A DNA stretch of 64,000 bases from the NCBI GenBank assembly GCA_012932865.1, contig SAXG01000001.1, positions 1 through 64,000 on the forward strand, read 5' to 3'. Shown piece by piece: positions 23,289-37,810 of the stretch. Each line of letters opens with the position of its first letter. Positions within the stretch are counted from its first letter, which is position 1. Origin of the DNA: Amylostereum areolatum. Lineage: Eukaryota; Basidiomycota; Agaricomycetes; Russulales; Stereaceae. A program made the translations under genes and the position numbers. The notes beneath the pieces were generated by a model. That model was given only the letters and a program-made list of their open reading frames with translations, had not been told where the DNA came from and did not search any database.

Positions 23289-26200
23289 ATGACGCCCCCG
23301 ACGGCCGTCGCCCCCTCATCGTCGTCGACGGCGGCGACAACAGCTGCACCCCAACCCATCATCGATGACCCATTCCTCGCTCATATCTATGTTCTTCTCT
23401 CCATCTATGAGGTCGGCTCGCTGTCCAAACCCCCACCCGCGTACGATGGCCCGACCGACTGGGCGCAGGACATCGTCATCCGCGGCATCAACTCGCTCGC
23501 CCGCAGAATGTTCACCGCCGAGGCCACCCTCGAGAGCATCAAGAAATCCGCCGATTGGGAGTCGAACGGTCCCGGCACTAAGAAGCGTCGCAGCGTTGGC
23601 GACACCCCCGCACCCCCTTCATCCTCATCCTCATCCTCATCCTCCAGCTCCAGCGCTGTCAGCAACGTCAGCAACAGCGTCAGCCCGCCTCTTTCCCACA
23701 CCTCCGCCGGATACTACCCTCCTATTCCCTCTTTGCCTCACACAGATAGCGCGACCCCGACTGGCCACTCCATCACCGCCCGCCCACCGGTCACCCGTGA
23801 ATCCCTCGGATATCCGTTCCCTTACACCCCTCCCGGGGACGGCGACGTGTTGATGGACGACGCAACCTTCGACGATGAAGGCAGGGGAGAGAAGAAGAAG
23901 AGCCTCGAGGCGAACCGCATTAGGATCAAGACGGACGACACCATGGACGGCTACTGGGACGGCTACGAGAGCGAGGCCAGAAAATTCAATGGCAAGATCG
24001 ACCTTACCAGCCTCAGCTCGCTCGATGCCCACGCGATGTTCACCACCAGCTACGGAAACGGCACCTCCCTATCCGCCCCGCCCACCTCGTACGGCACCTA
24101 TGCCACGTGCCCCACCTGCCGCAAGCCAATGACGGATATGTTTGCGGGGCCCAAAGTGCGCGAGGCCGAGCGCGAGCAGGCCGAGCCGGGCTCGCCCCTC
24201 ATCGTACCCCCCGGTCCACTAGCGACCGCTGCGCTCGAGAGCGGCTTGAGCGCGGTCGAAGAACTCCGTCTGCTAAAGTCCCAGGTCCAAGATGTCGCCA
24301 AGGTCTGCGCGGCCGTCGCCGCCGGCGACCTCTCGATGAAGATCACCGTACCCGTGCAGGGCGTGGTCATGGTCGAGCTCAAGGACGTCATAAACACCAT
24401 GGTCGACAAGCTTGGCACCGTCACCCGCGAGGTCACTCGCGTCAGTGTCGAGGTCGGCACGAAGGGGTGCGTTATGATCTTCCCCGCTTCTTTCGATTTT
24501 CCCGGCTCACCCCCCCGCTCTCGCGCAGAAAACTCGGCGGACAGGCGCGCGTGCCGGAGGTCGAGGGCACATGGCGCGAGCTGATTGGCGTCGTGAACAA
24601 CCTCGCGGCGAACTTGACGAGCCAAGTGCGGAGCATCGCCACCGTCACGACCGCCGTCGCCCGCGGCGACTTGTCGAAGCAGATCGAGGTCGACGCACAG
24701 GGCGAAATCCTGGACTTGAAGAACACCGTGAACGGCATGGTCGTCCGACTCCGAGCGCTAGCCGCCGAGGTCACCCGTGTCACGCTCGAGGTCGGTTCTC
24801 AAGGTATACTGGGAGGTCAAGCGCGGGTTCCAGATGTCGAGGGTGTATGGTTGGAGTTGACCCGAAACGTGCGTCTTTTCACCCACATACCCCCCTTTGT
24901 CGCTATCGCACGATCGCGCCCGCTCAATACATCCCACCCTTCAGGTCAACCGCATGTGCTCGAGCTTGACGGACCAAGTGCGCTCGATCGCCACGGTCAC
25001 GACTGCTGTCGCGAAGGGTGACTTGACGCGGAAGATTGAGATCCAGGTGGAGGGAGAGATGGCGACGTTGAAGACGACGGTGAACAACATGGTGGACCAG
25101 TTGAGCGCTTTCGCGTCCGAGGTCACGCGTGTCGCTCTGGAAGTCGGGACGCAGGGTATTTTGGGCGGACAGGCGCGCGTGGAGGGAGTGCAAGGCACCT
25201 GGGCTGATTTGACGTTGAACGTCAACGTGAAATTTTTCCCTTGTATCCGACAACGGTCTAGGCTCATGATCTTTGACGACAGAAAATGGCGAGGAATTTG
25301 ACGGACCAAGTGCGCTCGATCTCGGAGGTTACCAAGGCCGTCGCGTTGGGAGATCTCAGCCGGACGGTCAATGTCGACGTCCAGGGTGAGATGCTCGACT
25401 TGAAGATGACCGTCAACCAGATGGTGGCGCAATTGTCTACTTTGGCGAACGAAGTCACGCGTGTGTCGTTGGAGGTCGGAACGGAGGGTATATTGGGTGG
25501 TCAGGCATACGTACCCGATGTCCAGGGAATGTGGAAGGTTAGACCATTGTTTTCCTTCGTCTTTGGGAATACAATATTAACCTATGGTGATAGGTGTTGG
25601 CGGACAATGTCAACCTAATGGCCATGAACTTGACGAATCAAGTGCGGTCCATCGCCGAGGTCACCAAGGCAGTTGCGAACGGCGACTTGAAGAAGAAGAT
25701 CGAGGTCGATGTGCGGGGCGAGATGCTAGACTTGAAGTCAACGGTCAACGGCATGACGGAGAGTTTGAGCCTATTCGCCGATGAGGTAACGCGTGTCGCG
25801 AGGGAGGTCGGTACGGAGGGACGATTGGGTGGACAAGCCAAGGTGACGAACGTTGGTGGGACTTGGAAGGTACGCTCAGGTTCGCTCCCCGTTTGCGTCA
25901 ACTCACGATGGGACATACAGGCCTTGACGGATAATGTCAACGTCATGGCTGCGAACGTGAGTTCCTTGGCTGAAATCGGTCTCTATCATGTATCTCTGAC
26001 GTCGGAACCAGTTGACTCTACAAGTCCGGACAATCGCCGTCGCAACCGTAAGTCGTTCGTCATCGTTCAGAATGCTTGGTGCCGATCTTTGGTCTCTTAG
26101 ACCGCCGTGGCTAGGGGTGACTTGACTCAGAAAGTCGAGGGCGTTTCCGTGTCCGGAGAGATGTTGGAACTCGTGAACACCATCAACGACATGATTGACC

Positions 26201-28667
26201 AGTTGGATATATTCGCCTCCGAAGTCAAGAAGGTCGCCCGCGAGGTCGGCACGGAAGGCAAACTAGGTGTCCAGGCAGAAGTCGGCAACGTGCAAGGTAT
26301 CTGGCAGGCTATCACGTACATTCCGTCCTCTGTTCTGGTGATGTGATTGAGTTGACCTCCCGTTGCAGGATGTCCGTCAACACGATGGCCGGGAACTTAA
26401 CTACACAAGTGCGCGGTTTCGCCCAAATCTCCGCTGCCGCCATGGACGGCGACTTCACTCGCTTCATCACCGTCGAAGCCAGTGGAGAGATGGACTCCTT
26501 GAAGACACAGATCAACCAGATGGTGTTCAACTTGCGCGACAGTATCCAAAAGAACACGGCGGCGAGGGAGGCCGCCGAAATGGCCAACCGTAGTAAATCG
26601 GAGTTCTTGGCGAATATGTCCCATGAGATCAGGTGGGGCTCATTTCACGTATGCAGGTACGGCGACTGACCCAAGGACCATGCAGGACGCCGATGAACGG
26701 TATCATCGGTATGACGGAGCTCACGCTAGACAGCGATTTGAACCGGTCCCAGCGGGAGAGCTTGCTCCTAGTCCACAGCCTTGCCCGGTCCCTACTATTG
26801 ATCATCGACGATATTTTGGATATCTCCAAAAGTGTGTGGCCTCGTTTGTGTGCTCCGTCTCCCCTCTTAACTCATGTTCCCCGTAGTTGAGGCTGGTCGC
26901 ATGACTATGGAGCAAGTGTCCTTCTCCTTCCGCCAGACAGTATTCGGCATCCTCAAGACGCTAGTGGTCCGCGCGTCCCAGAACAACTTGGATCTCACCT
27001 ATGACGTCGACCCGGATATTCCCGACCAGCTTGTCGGCGACGCGCTCCGTCTCCGTCAGGTTATCACCAACTTGGTCGGGAACGCGATCAAGTTCACGCC
27101 GTCCAAAGTATCCAAGAAGGGGCATGTCGCGCTCAGCTGTCGACTGCTCGCGCTGGACGACTCCAGCGTGACCTTGGAGTTCTGCGTCACCGACACCGGC
27201 ATCGGTATCGCCAAGGACAAGCTCAACCTCATTTTCGACACGTTTGCGCAGGCTGATGGGTCGACGACCAGGGTAGGTTGTGACTTCACATCGTGGTAAT
27301 GGTATGCTCACGTCGCTGTGATAGGAATACGGCGGCACTGGCTTGGGGCTATCAATCTCCAAGCGATTGGTATACTTGATGCAGGGCAACATGTGGGTGG
27401 AGAGCGAGGTCGGCAAAGGCAGCAAGTTTTTCTTCACCATCACGTCACAGACCGGGCAAATGTCCATGGAGGCGACCCTGTCCAAGATGGCGCCGTTCGG
27501 CAACCGCAACATTCTTTTCGTCGACACATTATACGACAAGACGGGCGTTGTCGACCGGATACAGGAGCTTGGCGTTCGTCCCTACGTCGTGCACGATGCC
27601 TCGGAGGTCGCCGACAAGTCCATGACGCCACATATTGACACCATTGTCGTTGATTCATTGAGCGTGGTGGGTACCTTTTCGTTTTGATGAATGCCAGAGG
27701 TTCGTGTCGCTAATCGTTGCGCTTTGCTTCATAGACAGAAACAATCCGCGAATACGAACATCTACGATACATTCCCATTGTCCTCCTCGCCCCTGTACGT
27801 GCCACATAACTAGTTCGACAGGTTGTTTTACTGATTCCTCCATTCGTCACCTCTAGGTGGACCAGAATCTCCCACGTTTGAACCGTGAGTGTCATGTGTA
27901 ATCCCTTGACTGTTATCCAAGCCTGACTGTTCTCCGCATTCGCAGTGAAATGGTGTTTGGACAACAGTATCAGTTCGGAAGTCACGACGCCCGTCACCGC
28001 CCAGGATCTAGCATCAGCCCTGATATCGGCCCTAGAGTCGAGCACGGTCAGCCCCGCCGCGGCGACCAATGAGTTGACGTTCGACATTCTTTTGGCCGAG
28101 GACAATCTCGTCAACCAGAAGCTAGCTGTCAAGATCTTGGAGAAGTACGGGCATACGGTCGAAATCGCTGAAAATGGCTCGCTCGCTGTCGACGCCTTCA
28201 AGGCGCGGGTACAGCGTGATAGGCCGTTCGATATCATCCTGGTGTGTTCATCCGTCGCGGGTGCTAGTGTTTTCAGCTATAACATGGTTGTGTAGATGGA
28301 TGTATCTATGCCTTTCATGGGTGGTATGGAGGCCACCGAGTTGATCCGCGCGTACGAGATGCACAATGGCCTCACACCAACACCCATCATCGCGCTCACT
28401 GCGCATGCGAGTATGTATTTTCCTAGCTCTTAACCTTGCTCGTCGACGCTGACAACGTTGACATTAGTGATTGGTGATCGCGAGAGGTGTTTGGATGCCG
28501 GTATGGACGACCACATTACCAGTTCGTGTCCCAGACATTCCTGTTCATTCGCTGCCATGGCTAACTTCGGTGCTGCAGAACCGCTACGTCGCAGTGATTT
28601 GATGAGCTCCATCGGCCGGCTCGCTGGAGAGCGCTTGAAGCAACGTCGGCAGCAAATGCCTATATAA
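23289..28667 (+). CDS. Group III hybrid histidine kinase (Nik1/Os-1 type) with seven HAMP repeats
   Basis: Eighteen exons: 23289..24466, 24529..24868, 24945..25226, 25283..25537, 25594..25869, 25921..25956, 26012..26047, 26101..26315, 26369..26632, 26686..26831, 26887..27272, 27325..27666, 27735..27794, 27857..27884, 27946..28241, 28296..28410, 28468..28521, 28579..28667; 1465 residues, phase consistent throughout. A Ser/Pro-rich N-terminus (about 1-320) precedes seven HAMP units, each with an AVAxGDL-type core. Then come the dimerisation/phospho-acceptor helix [15 protein letters not shown] (His about 958, bases 26622-26624), an ATPase domain with N box (VGNAIKFT), [11 protein letters not shown] and [13 protein letters not shown], and a receiver domain ([12 protein letters not shown]; phospho-accepting Asp about 1382, bases 28299-28301; closing TKPL lysine). 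No membrane segment is seen, so it is probably cytosolic. Known members feed the HOG osmotic MAP-kinase pathway and are the target of fludioxonil-type fungicides. Confidence 0.95.
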
Positions 28668-29463
28668 CCTGTTCTCAATATGTTGTTCGAGTATACGTAC
28701 TAGCTCACGTCTTTCCATCGTCCTTCCCTCGTATATATATATACCCTATGCTCGTTGTTCACGGATCCTGCGCCTCTCATTGCTCCGAATGTTTCTTTTT
28801 ATTCCCTCAGCTTGTCTACTCTTATCTCCGTACCGTTTGTATCTCTACTGTGTCCATACATCTGTCTCCTCCCCCTTCACCATCGCACTTGCATCGTTAT
28901 CTCCCATCCCACCTCGTATATGAATAATGTCTATAGTTCTCTATCTTCTCTGTCTCGTCTCGCACAATGTTACCAGCACGTTCCGAGCGTTTGATGGCTC
29001 GAGCTCGAATGCCCGAATTCGCGTAAGTTCCCACCTGATTCAACTTCCCATACAGGCAGGTAGCGGAGGCGAATATATACTTGGATACATGAAGTCAAAT
29101 CCGATTGTGGGAGTTGGCGCGGTCGTAGCGATATGGAAATTGATAGGTGGTTCTGTAACGCACTGGCACTGGCAGGGGGACGACTTCAAGCTTCAAGTCT
29201 TCAAGGTGGTCCACAGAGAAATAAAACAGAATGCTCAACGCCGCCCTGACCACAATCTTCCAGTAAAGATCACTCTCAACATGTATTGTGTACACTGATA
29301 GCACAAACACGAAATTCAAATGCCCAATAGATAATACCCCTAGCAATGTAGAAAACCCAGTAAAGTCTATCGAAGACAACTACATGCACAAATGTCCTAC
29401 GACCCGGGGCTGCATATGAAGAACATGAGCACAGGTCGTCAGGTGGAAAAGCAGTCGGACCAC
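28668..29463. other. Convergent intergenic region
   Basis: The region holds the 3' ends of the kinase (plus) and peroxidase (minus) genes. It is T/C-rich to about 28930, with a TATATATATA run at about 28732-28741. Nothing else recognisable was seen. Confidence 0.6.
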
Positions 29464-31020
<1,557 letters not shown>

Positions 31021-31090
31021 GTCTAAGATAACGAAGGTATGAGAGTAAAGCTGTCGAATCCTGGTCCTTCCATGTTCAATGCCGCAAGTC

Positions 31091-31097
31091 TTTTATA
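31091..31097 (-). promoter_or_regulatory. TATA box of the manganese peroxidase gene
   Basis: TATAAAA on the minus strand (TTTTATA at 31091-31097) lies 71 bases upstream of the start codon. No perfect metal-response element (TGCRCNC) was noticed in the nearby 400 bases, although the search was by eye. Confidence 0.5.
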
Positions 31098-34000
31098 CTT
31101 GAGTCCCTCTCTCCCGAGGGTATGGACGCGCCAGTCGTTCGGCAACAGTGCGATGATCGTATGTAGACCGAAGAACGATGTATCTGGGGACGCGCCATGG
31201 ACGCGGGGACACGCCGGTCAAGGAACCGCCTTCGTGTGAAGGTACCTGCGCGGTACCACAATGCCAACCATTTCTCACTTACGCAGACGCCCATAATATG
31301 CGAGGGTGGAAGCCGTTGCAGCCGGCGGTGTCCAGGGAGGGTGAGACCTTGATCAAAGCCATCAGGCGAAACGCAAGGTTTGACAGCTCGAGTCAGTCCA
31401 AGCTTTGCGGCTTAAGACTTTGTACTCACATAAACTCGTATCCCCGGGTTTGTCAGTCGTAGGCAGGCGCAGCGTCTACTGGTTGCGGCCGCCGCATTCA
31501 TCGAGCCCGAGACAAGCACCCCGTGTTCTCTAGGAGAAGAGAATAACGCCAGAGCTCGTTCCGCCCAAGCCGCGCGAGCTCGGAAATTCGGGCCTTGGGT
31601 GATCTTCAAGTTGTGGAATTCCCATCTCTGTTCATAAAGATCCGAGCGACGTTTCATCGACTAACGGCATCGCCGCCGGATAGATTTTGACCGTTGTCAG
31701 AACAGAAAATCCAACCTGGATGGTTGATGTTAAAATAGGGTCGTGGGAGTATTGACGGGTCCTTACAGGTTCGAACCTCGGTGCCAGAGGGCGACGCGTA
31801 CTTTCGCGTACTAGACGGTACGCGTCTCGCAGGAAGCGAGCGGCTCAGTGCTGTCCAATGAACCCTACGGGAATGGATCGAATTGTCTTGGCCAAGGAAA
31901 TGCAACATGGATGCTATCCCCGTGCAGCACGCCGATACCCACTTCGGCATTGCGATTCACGAAGAATGATAAAGCGGAATATAGGCCCACAGGGAGAAGG
32001 TGGACCGGGCTTGGGGTACGACGAGACGTCGACGCTCTCACAAAGAGAGCTTTGGGAAGGCAAGGAACACCGACGAGCTGATGAACGCTCAAGGATGAGA
32101 TTGCCGACACTGGTGAGAGAGCTGCAAGGCGAGCCGGTAGCGACGCTCGTGCGACCTGAAAGGGTAGATGGCGAAGTGAATGTGTCAGATACTGAGAGTG
32201 GCAAAAGCGTAGTTGAACTCACCCAAGGTCGACCCTATGGGTAGTGTCGATTCCATTGGCGCCGATAACTGTGCTTCATAAAGATGGCCCAAGGCCAATG
32301 AACGACGAGGAAGCTCAAGATGCATTGCGGGCTCGAGGAGCCGGTCCTGAATCCTCGACAGGGCGCTTGAGCGCACGAGAAACGGCGGCAAAACCTGACG
32401 AAGCTCATTACAAACTTGCCGAAGAACATTGGGCGTCATCGCGAGGATAAGTCACGGCTCCTGTTTACGACCGTCGAACTGAAGTCAGCGGCATTCTGAT
32501 GCTCAAAGTACAAAGACAGCCAGTACGGGGATCTGCCATATGGGCCGGTGCCGCCGAGTATTCGTGGCGTTTGATATGCTCGGGGGGTGCAGACCTTCCT
32601 GCCAGAGCCCGAGTTTGGGCCAATTTTGGTCTCTTCCTCTGCGGCGAGAGCACTCCGCTTTCGGTACCTACCCACGCGAAATGAGAGCTGCGCCGCGAGC
32701 AATGGAACACTGAAGCAAAACCTGCGCTGACCAAATGTCAGTCAGGACTCAGACGGCGCTGACCTGCGCTGACGGTACAGCAAACTCGTGAGAAACAGCC
32801 TTACGTTGTAGACACCCATGCCATGCGGGCTCCTTCTCAGGAGCTCGAACCGCGCTCATCGCAGCGCTCATATGCAGGAGGGCCTGTCCAGCAAAGAAGA
32901 TCGATATAATGCATGCATAAGCCTGGGTGCTGTGGGTGAGAGACAAAGTAGACGCACCGCTGCCGACTCAGATGCCCGACTTCATAAGCCTGTTCGTCCG
33001 TGGAACCAAGTATAATCGTGGTAAGCAACACGCAAACTCCTCGTCGGACAAGTGGGGCAGCCTGAAGTGAAGTAGAAATAGTGAAGGAAGAGGATGGTGA
33101 ACAGCAAGCCGCATGCAGATCTCTCCCTTGGATCCGACCAAACACATTCGAAGAAAAGCTTGCAGGGATATCATAGGGTGGAATAACAATACAATTGGAA
33201 CATACGCGCTCTGCGTTCGTCATACCCCTTCAGCCCACTGTGTACTCTGCTCTCCTTCCATGTCCCTAAGCCCAACTGCTCATACACCCAGACTCTCCGG
33301 AGTCTAGATACCGCTTCACGGACCTGCGATGCGTCCACGAGGAAGGTGTCGACTGTCCGGTGTATTGAATAAGTATTCAAGCATCGGCAAGTTGGACCAG
33401 GTTGGACCGTAAAAGGCGGAGATCACCGATATGTGATTTACGCGCCCCCGACAAAGTAGTTCGCATCCCAGCATGAATTCGAGGGGCAAGTCGAGCGATT
33501 TAGTGAGGTGCATCACGGCGATGATGCGGGAGGGAACAAAGAAGGCGGGTGTTTGTGCGCGTTTGCGCGCGTAGTCACTAGAGTCCTCCGCTGCGCCCGC
33601 TGACTGGTACTTAGGTCAGTGGTACTGGAGCATATATCGCACTCAGCAGTACAAACGTACTGTACATCGCAGGCGTACGATTGTTTCCACCTATATAGCG
33701 CTGGCCAATTCGGCGATAGCCATATATTACAGACAATGCCAGGTCGACGTCGTTACATGTAGCACTAAACCTGTCTTTACAAGAAGAGTAGAAAGCACAT
33801 GCATGGGATGGAGCAAGACATGTCGCAGGTAGGGATACAACAGAGGACTGCTGGCCTGATTCAAAAATCCAACTATTCACAAAGTGCGCGGACTGCTTGG
33901 AGTCCGATCCACTTCATGTAACGCGAGCGAGCAGTAGTCTTCACGACAGAGTCACGATGGCCCAGATCATGGCGCATACGACAAGATACCTGCAGCAACA

Positions 34001-34108
34001 AAAACCGGTCAGCCTGACCTCATTTGCCTTAAAAAGAGGGAGAAGCCTTACTTATGTGTCACTGGCGCATATACAATCTTCGAGTGGTCCCAAGGCCTTC
34101 TAGGACTG
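31098..34108. other. Three kilobases without a convincing gene
   Basis: The left part contains the peroxidase promoter. A minus-strand open frame of 84 codons (32185-32439, MTPNVLRQVCNELRQVL) looks protein-like but cannot be extended to a family or to neighbouring exons. A T-loop-like GGTTCGAACC at about 31767-31776 is not flanked by a folding tRNA. No transposon ends were recognised. Confidence 0.4.
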
Positions 34109-34440
34109 TTATAAGCGCAAAAGTTCGAGCTGCTCGCTGATCAACGTTTGCTTGACCCGAATCTCTGCCGTCTTAGCGGAGATCTTTTCGACGCCAGCGC
34201 TGAGCACCGTGTTTGTGGTCGTGAACGCCTCGATGGCAGCCTCGAGTTCATCATGCCGCATGTCACGATGCGCCAGCGTGCACGTCGCGGAGCATGGCTT
34301 CTTCAAGTTCTTCATCAAACAATGCCTCCAGGGTGGCGTACTGGGCCTTGAGCGGGGTATGGCTGGTGGAAAGTTCGGCCGGATGAGCGTTGACGTCTTG
34401 GAGTTGGGTTTCTAGTTTGGCCCTCAGGGAGTCCAGCATG
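34109..34440 (-). pseudogene. Coiled-coil protein relic with one frameshift
   Basis: Two overlapping minus-strand frames join into one helical, charged protein. The first starts MLDSLRAKLETQLQDVNAH and reads to FDEELEEAMLRD; the second continues HDELEAAIEAFTTTNTVL and ends EQLELLRL with a stop at 34109-34111. The switch of frame is at about 34255-34270, with no room for an intron, so one base has been lost or gained. Heptad-like Leu spacing suggests a coiled coil. No family recognised. Confidence 0.4.
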
Positions 34441-35399
34441 GCACTGGAGATGGCGGGGACAAATTTTTCAGAGCATAGAGGGAAAGAGAGCGAGTGAGCA
34501 CGTACTGCTGGGATGGTGCCTTGAGTATATGGAATGCGCCGGAGTTTCCCTTGCCTTTCTAGGGGTCGATGGGACATGTAGTGGTATGGAGAACTTCCCA
34601 GTGTCTAATGAGATGTTAGTGCATGTGCTGAGCAAAGGAAAGGGCCTGCGCGCCTCCGAGAAGCTCCCTCCGCCTTGCTTCGACCAGCCGCTCCTTCATG
34701 CTTTTCCTTGCTGTCACCGTCATCGACCGTTTGGAGCGTATTCCGAACATTGTCGTGATTTCCGAAAAATCTTCTGGGAGGTTGATGTTTGCAAGTACTT
34801 AGTGGTAGGTCATTCCCCCGACGGTGAACCCTGATAATGGATTTTCGCTACATTCCATCAGCATCAGCATTACGCGCCCATGACGGAGAAGACAAAAATC
34901 AAAATGCACCCAAGCAGGCGACCGTGGTTTGAGCCTGAGTGCGGTCGTTTGAGAAGTAAGTAACAGTAACTTGAAGTCCAGAGGGCAGATTCACGGGCCC
35001 TATGAGGACAATGGTATAAACCAGGCAGAACATCAGCAACCTTACACGTCAAGTTGGCACGTGTTTCGACCAGTTGTCGAGTTGTGCAACTGTTGAAACA
35101 CCCCAAACAGCCAAACTCTGAAACTTATCAAAAACCCACGTATTATTGGTGGGTTGTGCAACTCAAGGCTCAACCAGGGAAAACTCATGCATAACTGGTG
35201 TACAACACCTCTCAACCCAGATCATTTTGCTTTAATTTTGTTTAGCTGTATAGACAGGCACTTAGATATCTCAAGATAATGACAAACAATAGATATATTG
35301 ATAGTAGTGTAAAAGATACTACAGTGCTAGTGAACTATATAGTATAACATATTATAACAAATGTAATCTACAACATCAGGTGACGAGAGCGGGACAACA
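34441..35399. other. AT-rich, transposon-like non-coding stretch
   Basis: Bases 34870-35350 become AT-rich and contain short inverted or repeated words around GTTGTGCAACT (about 35082-35092 and 35153-35163). This composition switch next to the GC-rich minisatellite resembles the ends of a non-autonomous element. No terminal repeats or target duplication could be fixed. Confidence 0.35.
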
Positions 35400-35499
35400 A
35401 GGCCGAGATGAGGAGCAGCAAGGGCGGGGCAACTAAGGCGACGGGAGCAAGGCGGCAAGAGCGAGGCGAGGCAGCGGGAGCGAGGCGAGGCAAAGCTAA

Positions 35500-36262
35500 A
35501 GAGATGACGTGGGCAGGGAGGAGTGAGGGGGCGACGAGGGTGACACGGGCATTGCGGGTGACGCGGGCGGCGAGGGCGATGCGGGCGGCGAGGGCGATGC
35601 GGGCGGCGAGGGCGATGCGGGGGGCGGCAAGGGTGACGCGGGCATTGCGGGCGACACGGGCGGCAAGGGTGACACGGGCGGCGAGGGTGATGCGGGCGGC
35701 GAAGGTGACGTGGGCGGCGAGGGTGACACAGGCGGCGAGGGCATCCTGGGTGGCGCAGGCGGCGCGGGCGACGGGGGCATCGAGGGCGTCGCGGGTGATG
35801 CGGGCGGCGAGGGTGACAGGGGTGATGTGGGCGTTGCGGGCGACGCAGGGCGGCGAGGGCGACGCAGGTGTTGCGGGTGACGTGGGCGACAAGGGCGGCG
35901 AGGGTGTTGAGCGCGTCGAGGGTGACGCGGGCATTGTGGGTGACGGGGCTGGCGAGGGTGTTGCAGGGGGACGGGGGCGTTGCAGGCGACTGGGGGTGAC
36001 GGGCCGTTGAGGGTAGCGGGGGCGGCAAGGGTGTTGCGGGAGACGGGGGCGTCGAGGGCGTCAAGGATGCCGCGGGCGTCGTGGGTGATGTGGGTGACGG
36101 GGACGCCAAGGGCGGCGATGTCGAGCGCATCGAAGGTGACGCGGGCGTTGCGGGTGACGGGGGTGGCGAAGGTGCCGAGGATGTTGAGGGTGACGGGGGT
36201 GGGAGGGAAGACGGGGGTGGGAGGGAAGATGGGGGTGGGAGGGAAGACGGAGGATGGTGGTG
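35500..36262 (+). repeat. GC-rich minisatellite, (GCGGGCGGCGAGGGTGAC)-like
   Basis: About 760 bases of degenerate tandem repeats with units of about 15-18 bases containing GGGTGAC or GGCGAGGG words; the most regular part is about 35565-35720. The right end (36188-36250) is a shorter array of a GGGGGTGGGAGGGAAGAC-type unit, three to four copies. Long open frames on both strands here (e.g. Arg/Pro-rich) are artefacts of the repeat period and are not annotated. Confidence 0.85.
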
Positions 36263-36536
36263 GTGGTTGTCTACAAGAGTGTGAGCTGGCGCAACAGCAG
36301 AAGTGCCCCGTGAACTGTCTCACGGTCAGATGTCTTTAGGGCAGGCCTAATGGAACCTTCGGGCAATCCCGACGCGCGCGTGGGAAGTTGCCGAGTTTCA
36401 CGAGGACTTCCTTAACGGGACAACTTGGCAGAACCTCGCAAGAAGCCAACCGGGCATCAAACCCGTGAAAACTCCCCAACCCAATGTGAGAAGTTGCTGA
36501 TGAACGGGTGCTTGTAAGTACAGGGATGTCGAACAT

Positions 36537-37810
36537 TCACTTCTCCTTTACAGCCGCCTTGAGGACGCTCGATCTGGATACAATGCGGCACAGGAAAGGC
36601 TTTGGGTGGCTGGGCAAGGCAAGATTTTCAGTGTCCATCCTCTGAGACACCTCGACGAAGCACACCTCGTTATTGTCGATGTGAACTCGGCCGGCGGGTC
36701 GTACTCCTTCCCGCCCTTGTCGAGAGGTTTCAGAATCGAAAAAAACTGCCAGCACGCTCGCGATGTTCAGGAAGAGCGACACCTCCACGAAATGTGATCC
36801 TGGCGATGTCGTCGTGAGCATACAAACAGTGATGCAACGGAGGGTGCCATACCAGCACATACGTGATGACCAAACCCAAAGACGTATTTGGTGGGGTCGG
36901 ACTGGGACCCGGAGGAACTTGACGACAGGAAACGGTCTGGGTTAAATGCGAGTGGGTCCGGATAGACGGGTGGGTCGCGTGTGAGGGCCCTGACGTGCGG
37001 TTAGGATGGGGTCGACCCCACAGATACACCTATGTACAGCAAGGAAACGCACCAGATGTTCGCGATGACCATGGTGTCCTTCGGGATGCGCCAGCCTTGG
37101 TAAGTGTCTTCCTCGGTCACGGCATGGGGGAGGCCTGCGTAGACATGGTCAGCGTGAGGTGAAAGGATGAAAAAGAAGGACAACGAACCGAGGGGTACGG
37201 GTGGGGACCAGCGGAGTACCTCCTTGATGAGTGCGCAGACGTACAGCAGCTTCTCCTGGTTGTCCAAGGTAGGTAGGTGGTCCGTCCCCACGACGTGGTC
37301 GATCTCCTCCCGCGCGTGCTGCTGTACCGCGAGGTTGAGGGCCATAAGGAGGAAGAAGGTAGTCATGGAGGAGACAATCTAGAGGCGTAGCGTCGGTCAT
37401 GGCTGTTAGTGAAGGAAACGAAAGATGCTCACGGTGTCGGTGGCACCGGCATACAGAGCAGCACTGCATCACTAGGTGATGTCTTCTTCCTCCGCGTTCG
37501 GGATTATGCCGTCCGACGGGTGCATGGTCTTCGAGGTGAATGACTCGGTGTATGTCCCAGAGTTCTGCGAGGAGACATGAGCAAGAGAATACAAGGATGA
37601 ATAGTAGATGGGAAGACGATGAACGATGTGTTCCATGGTCCACTAGTGTGGTATACGGTCGAGGTGGCTGAGCTTCTCCCTGTACCATGCAGCCTGGCGC
37701 TCTGTGACGGCGGTTGGAGGGGCATGGTGCGGGATAGAAGCTTGCAGGAGGGGCGCGTGTTCATCGAGCTCGAGGACAAAGGCAAGGTGCCCGAGGAGAG
37801 CGAAGTCTGC
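36537..37810 (-). pseudogene. Truncated cytochrome P450 copy
   Basis: The minus strand carries the C-terminal 60 percent of a P450 closely similar, introns included, to the plus-strand gene at 57760-59794. The KEVLRW (ExxR) motif lies near 37215-37235, the heme loop reads FGFGHHVCAG (about 36865-36895, usual Arg changed to His), and the end is [14 protein letters not shown] with a stop at 36537-36539. It is dead. The N-terminal exons are absent, and TAG TGA (about 37470-37475) replace two codons before [12 protein letters not shown]. Splice sites are retained, so this is a DNA-level duplication, not a retrocopy. At the point where the plus-strand copy has an extra T, this copy is in frame ([12 protein letters not shown]). 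Confidence 0.85.

Noticed and set aside
31755..31830. tRNA suggested by GGTTCGAACC
   Set aside because: Neither strand gives a five-pair T stem or an acceptor stem around this palindrome.
32185..32439. 84-codon minus-strand frame as a small gene
   Set aside because: Protein-like, but no family, no convincing splice to the adjoining frame (the only intron would be 31 bases), and no promoter signal.
35327..36323. Open frames of 188-275 codons on both strands
   Set aside because: They lie inside a GC-rich minisatellite; Arg- or Pro-only translations in several frames at once are a product of the repeat period.
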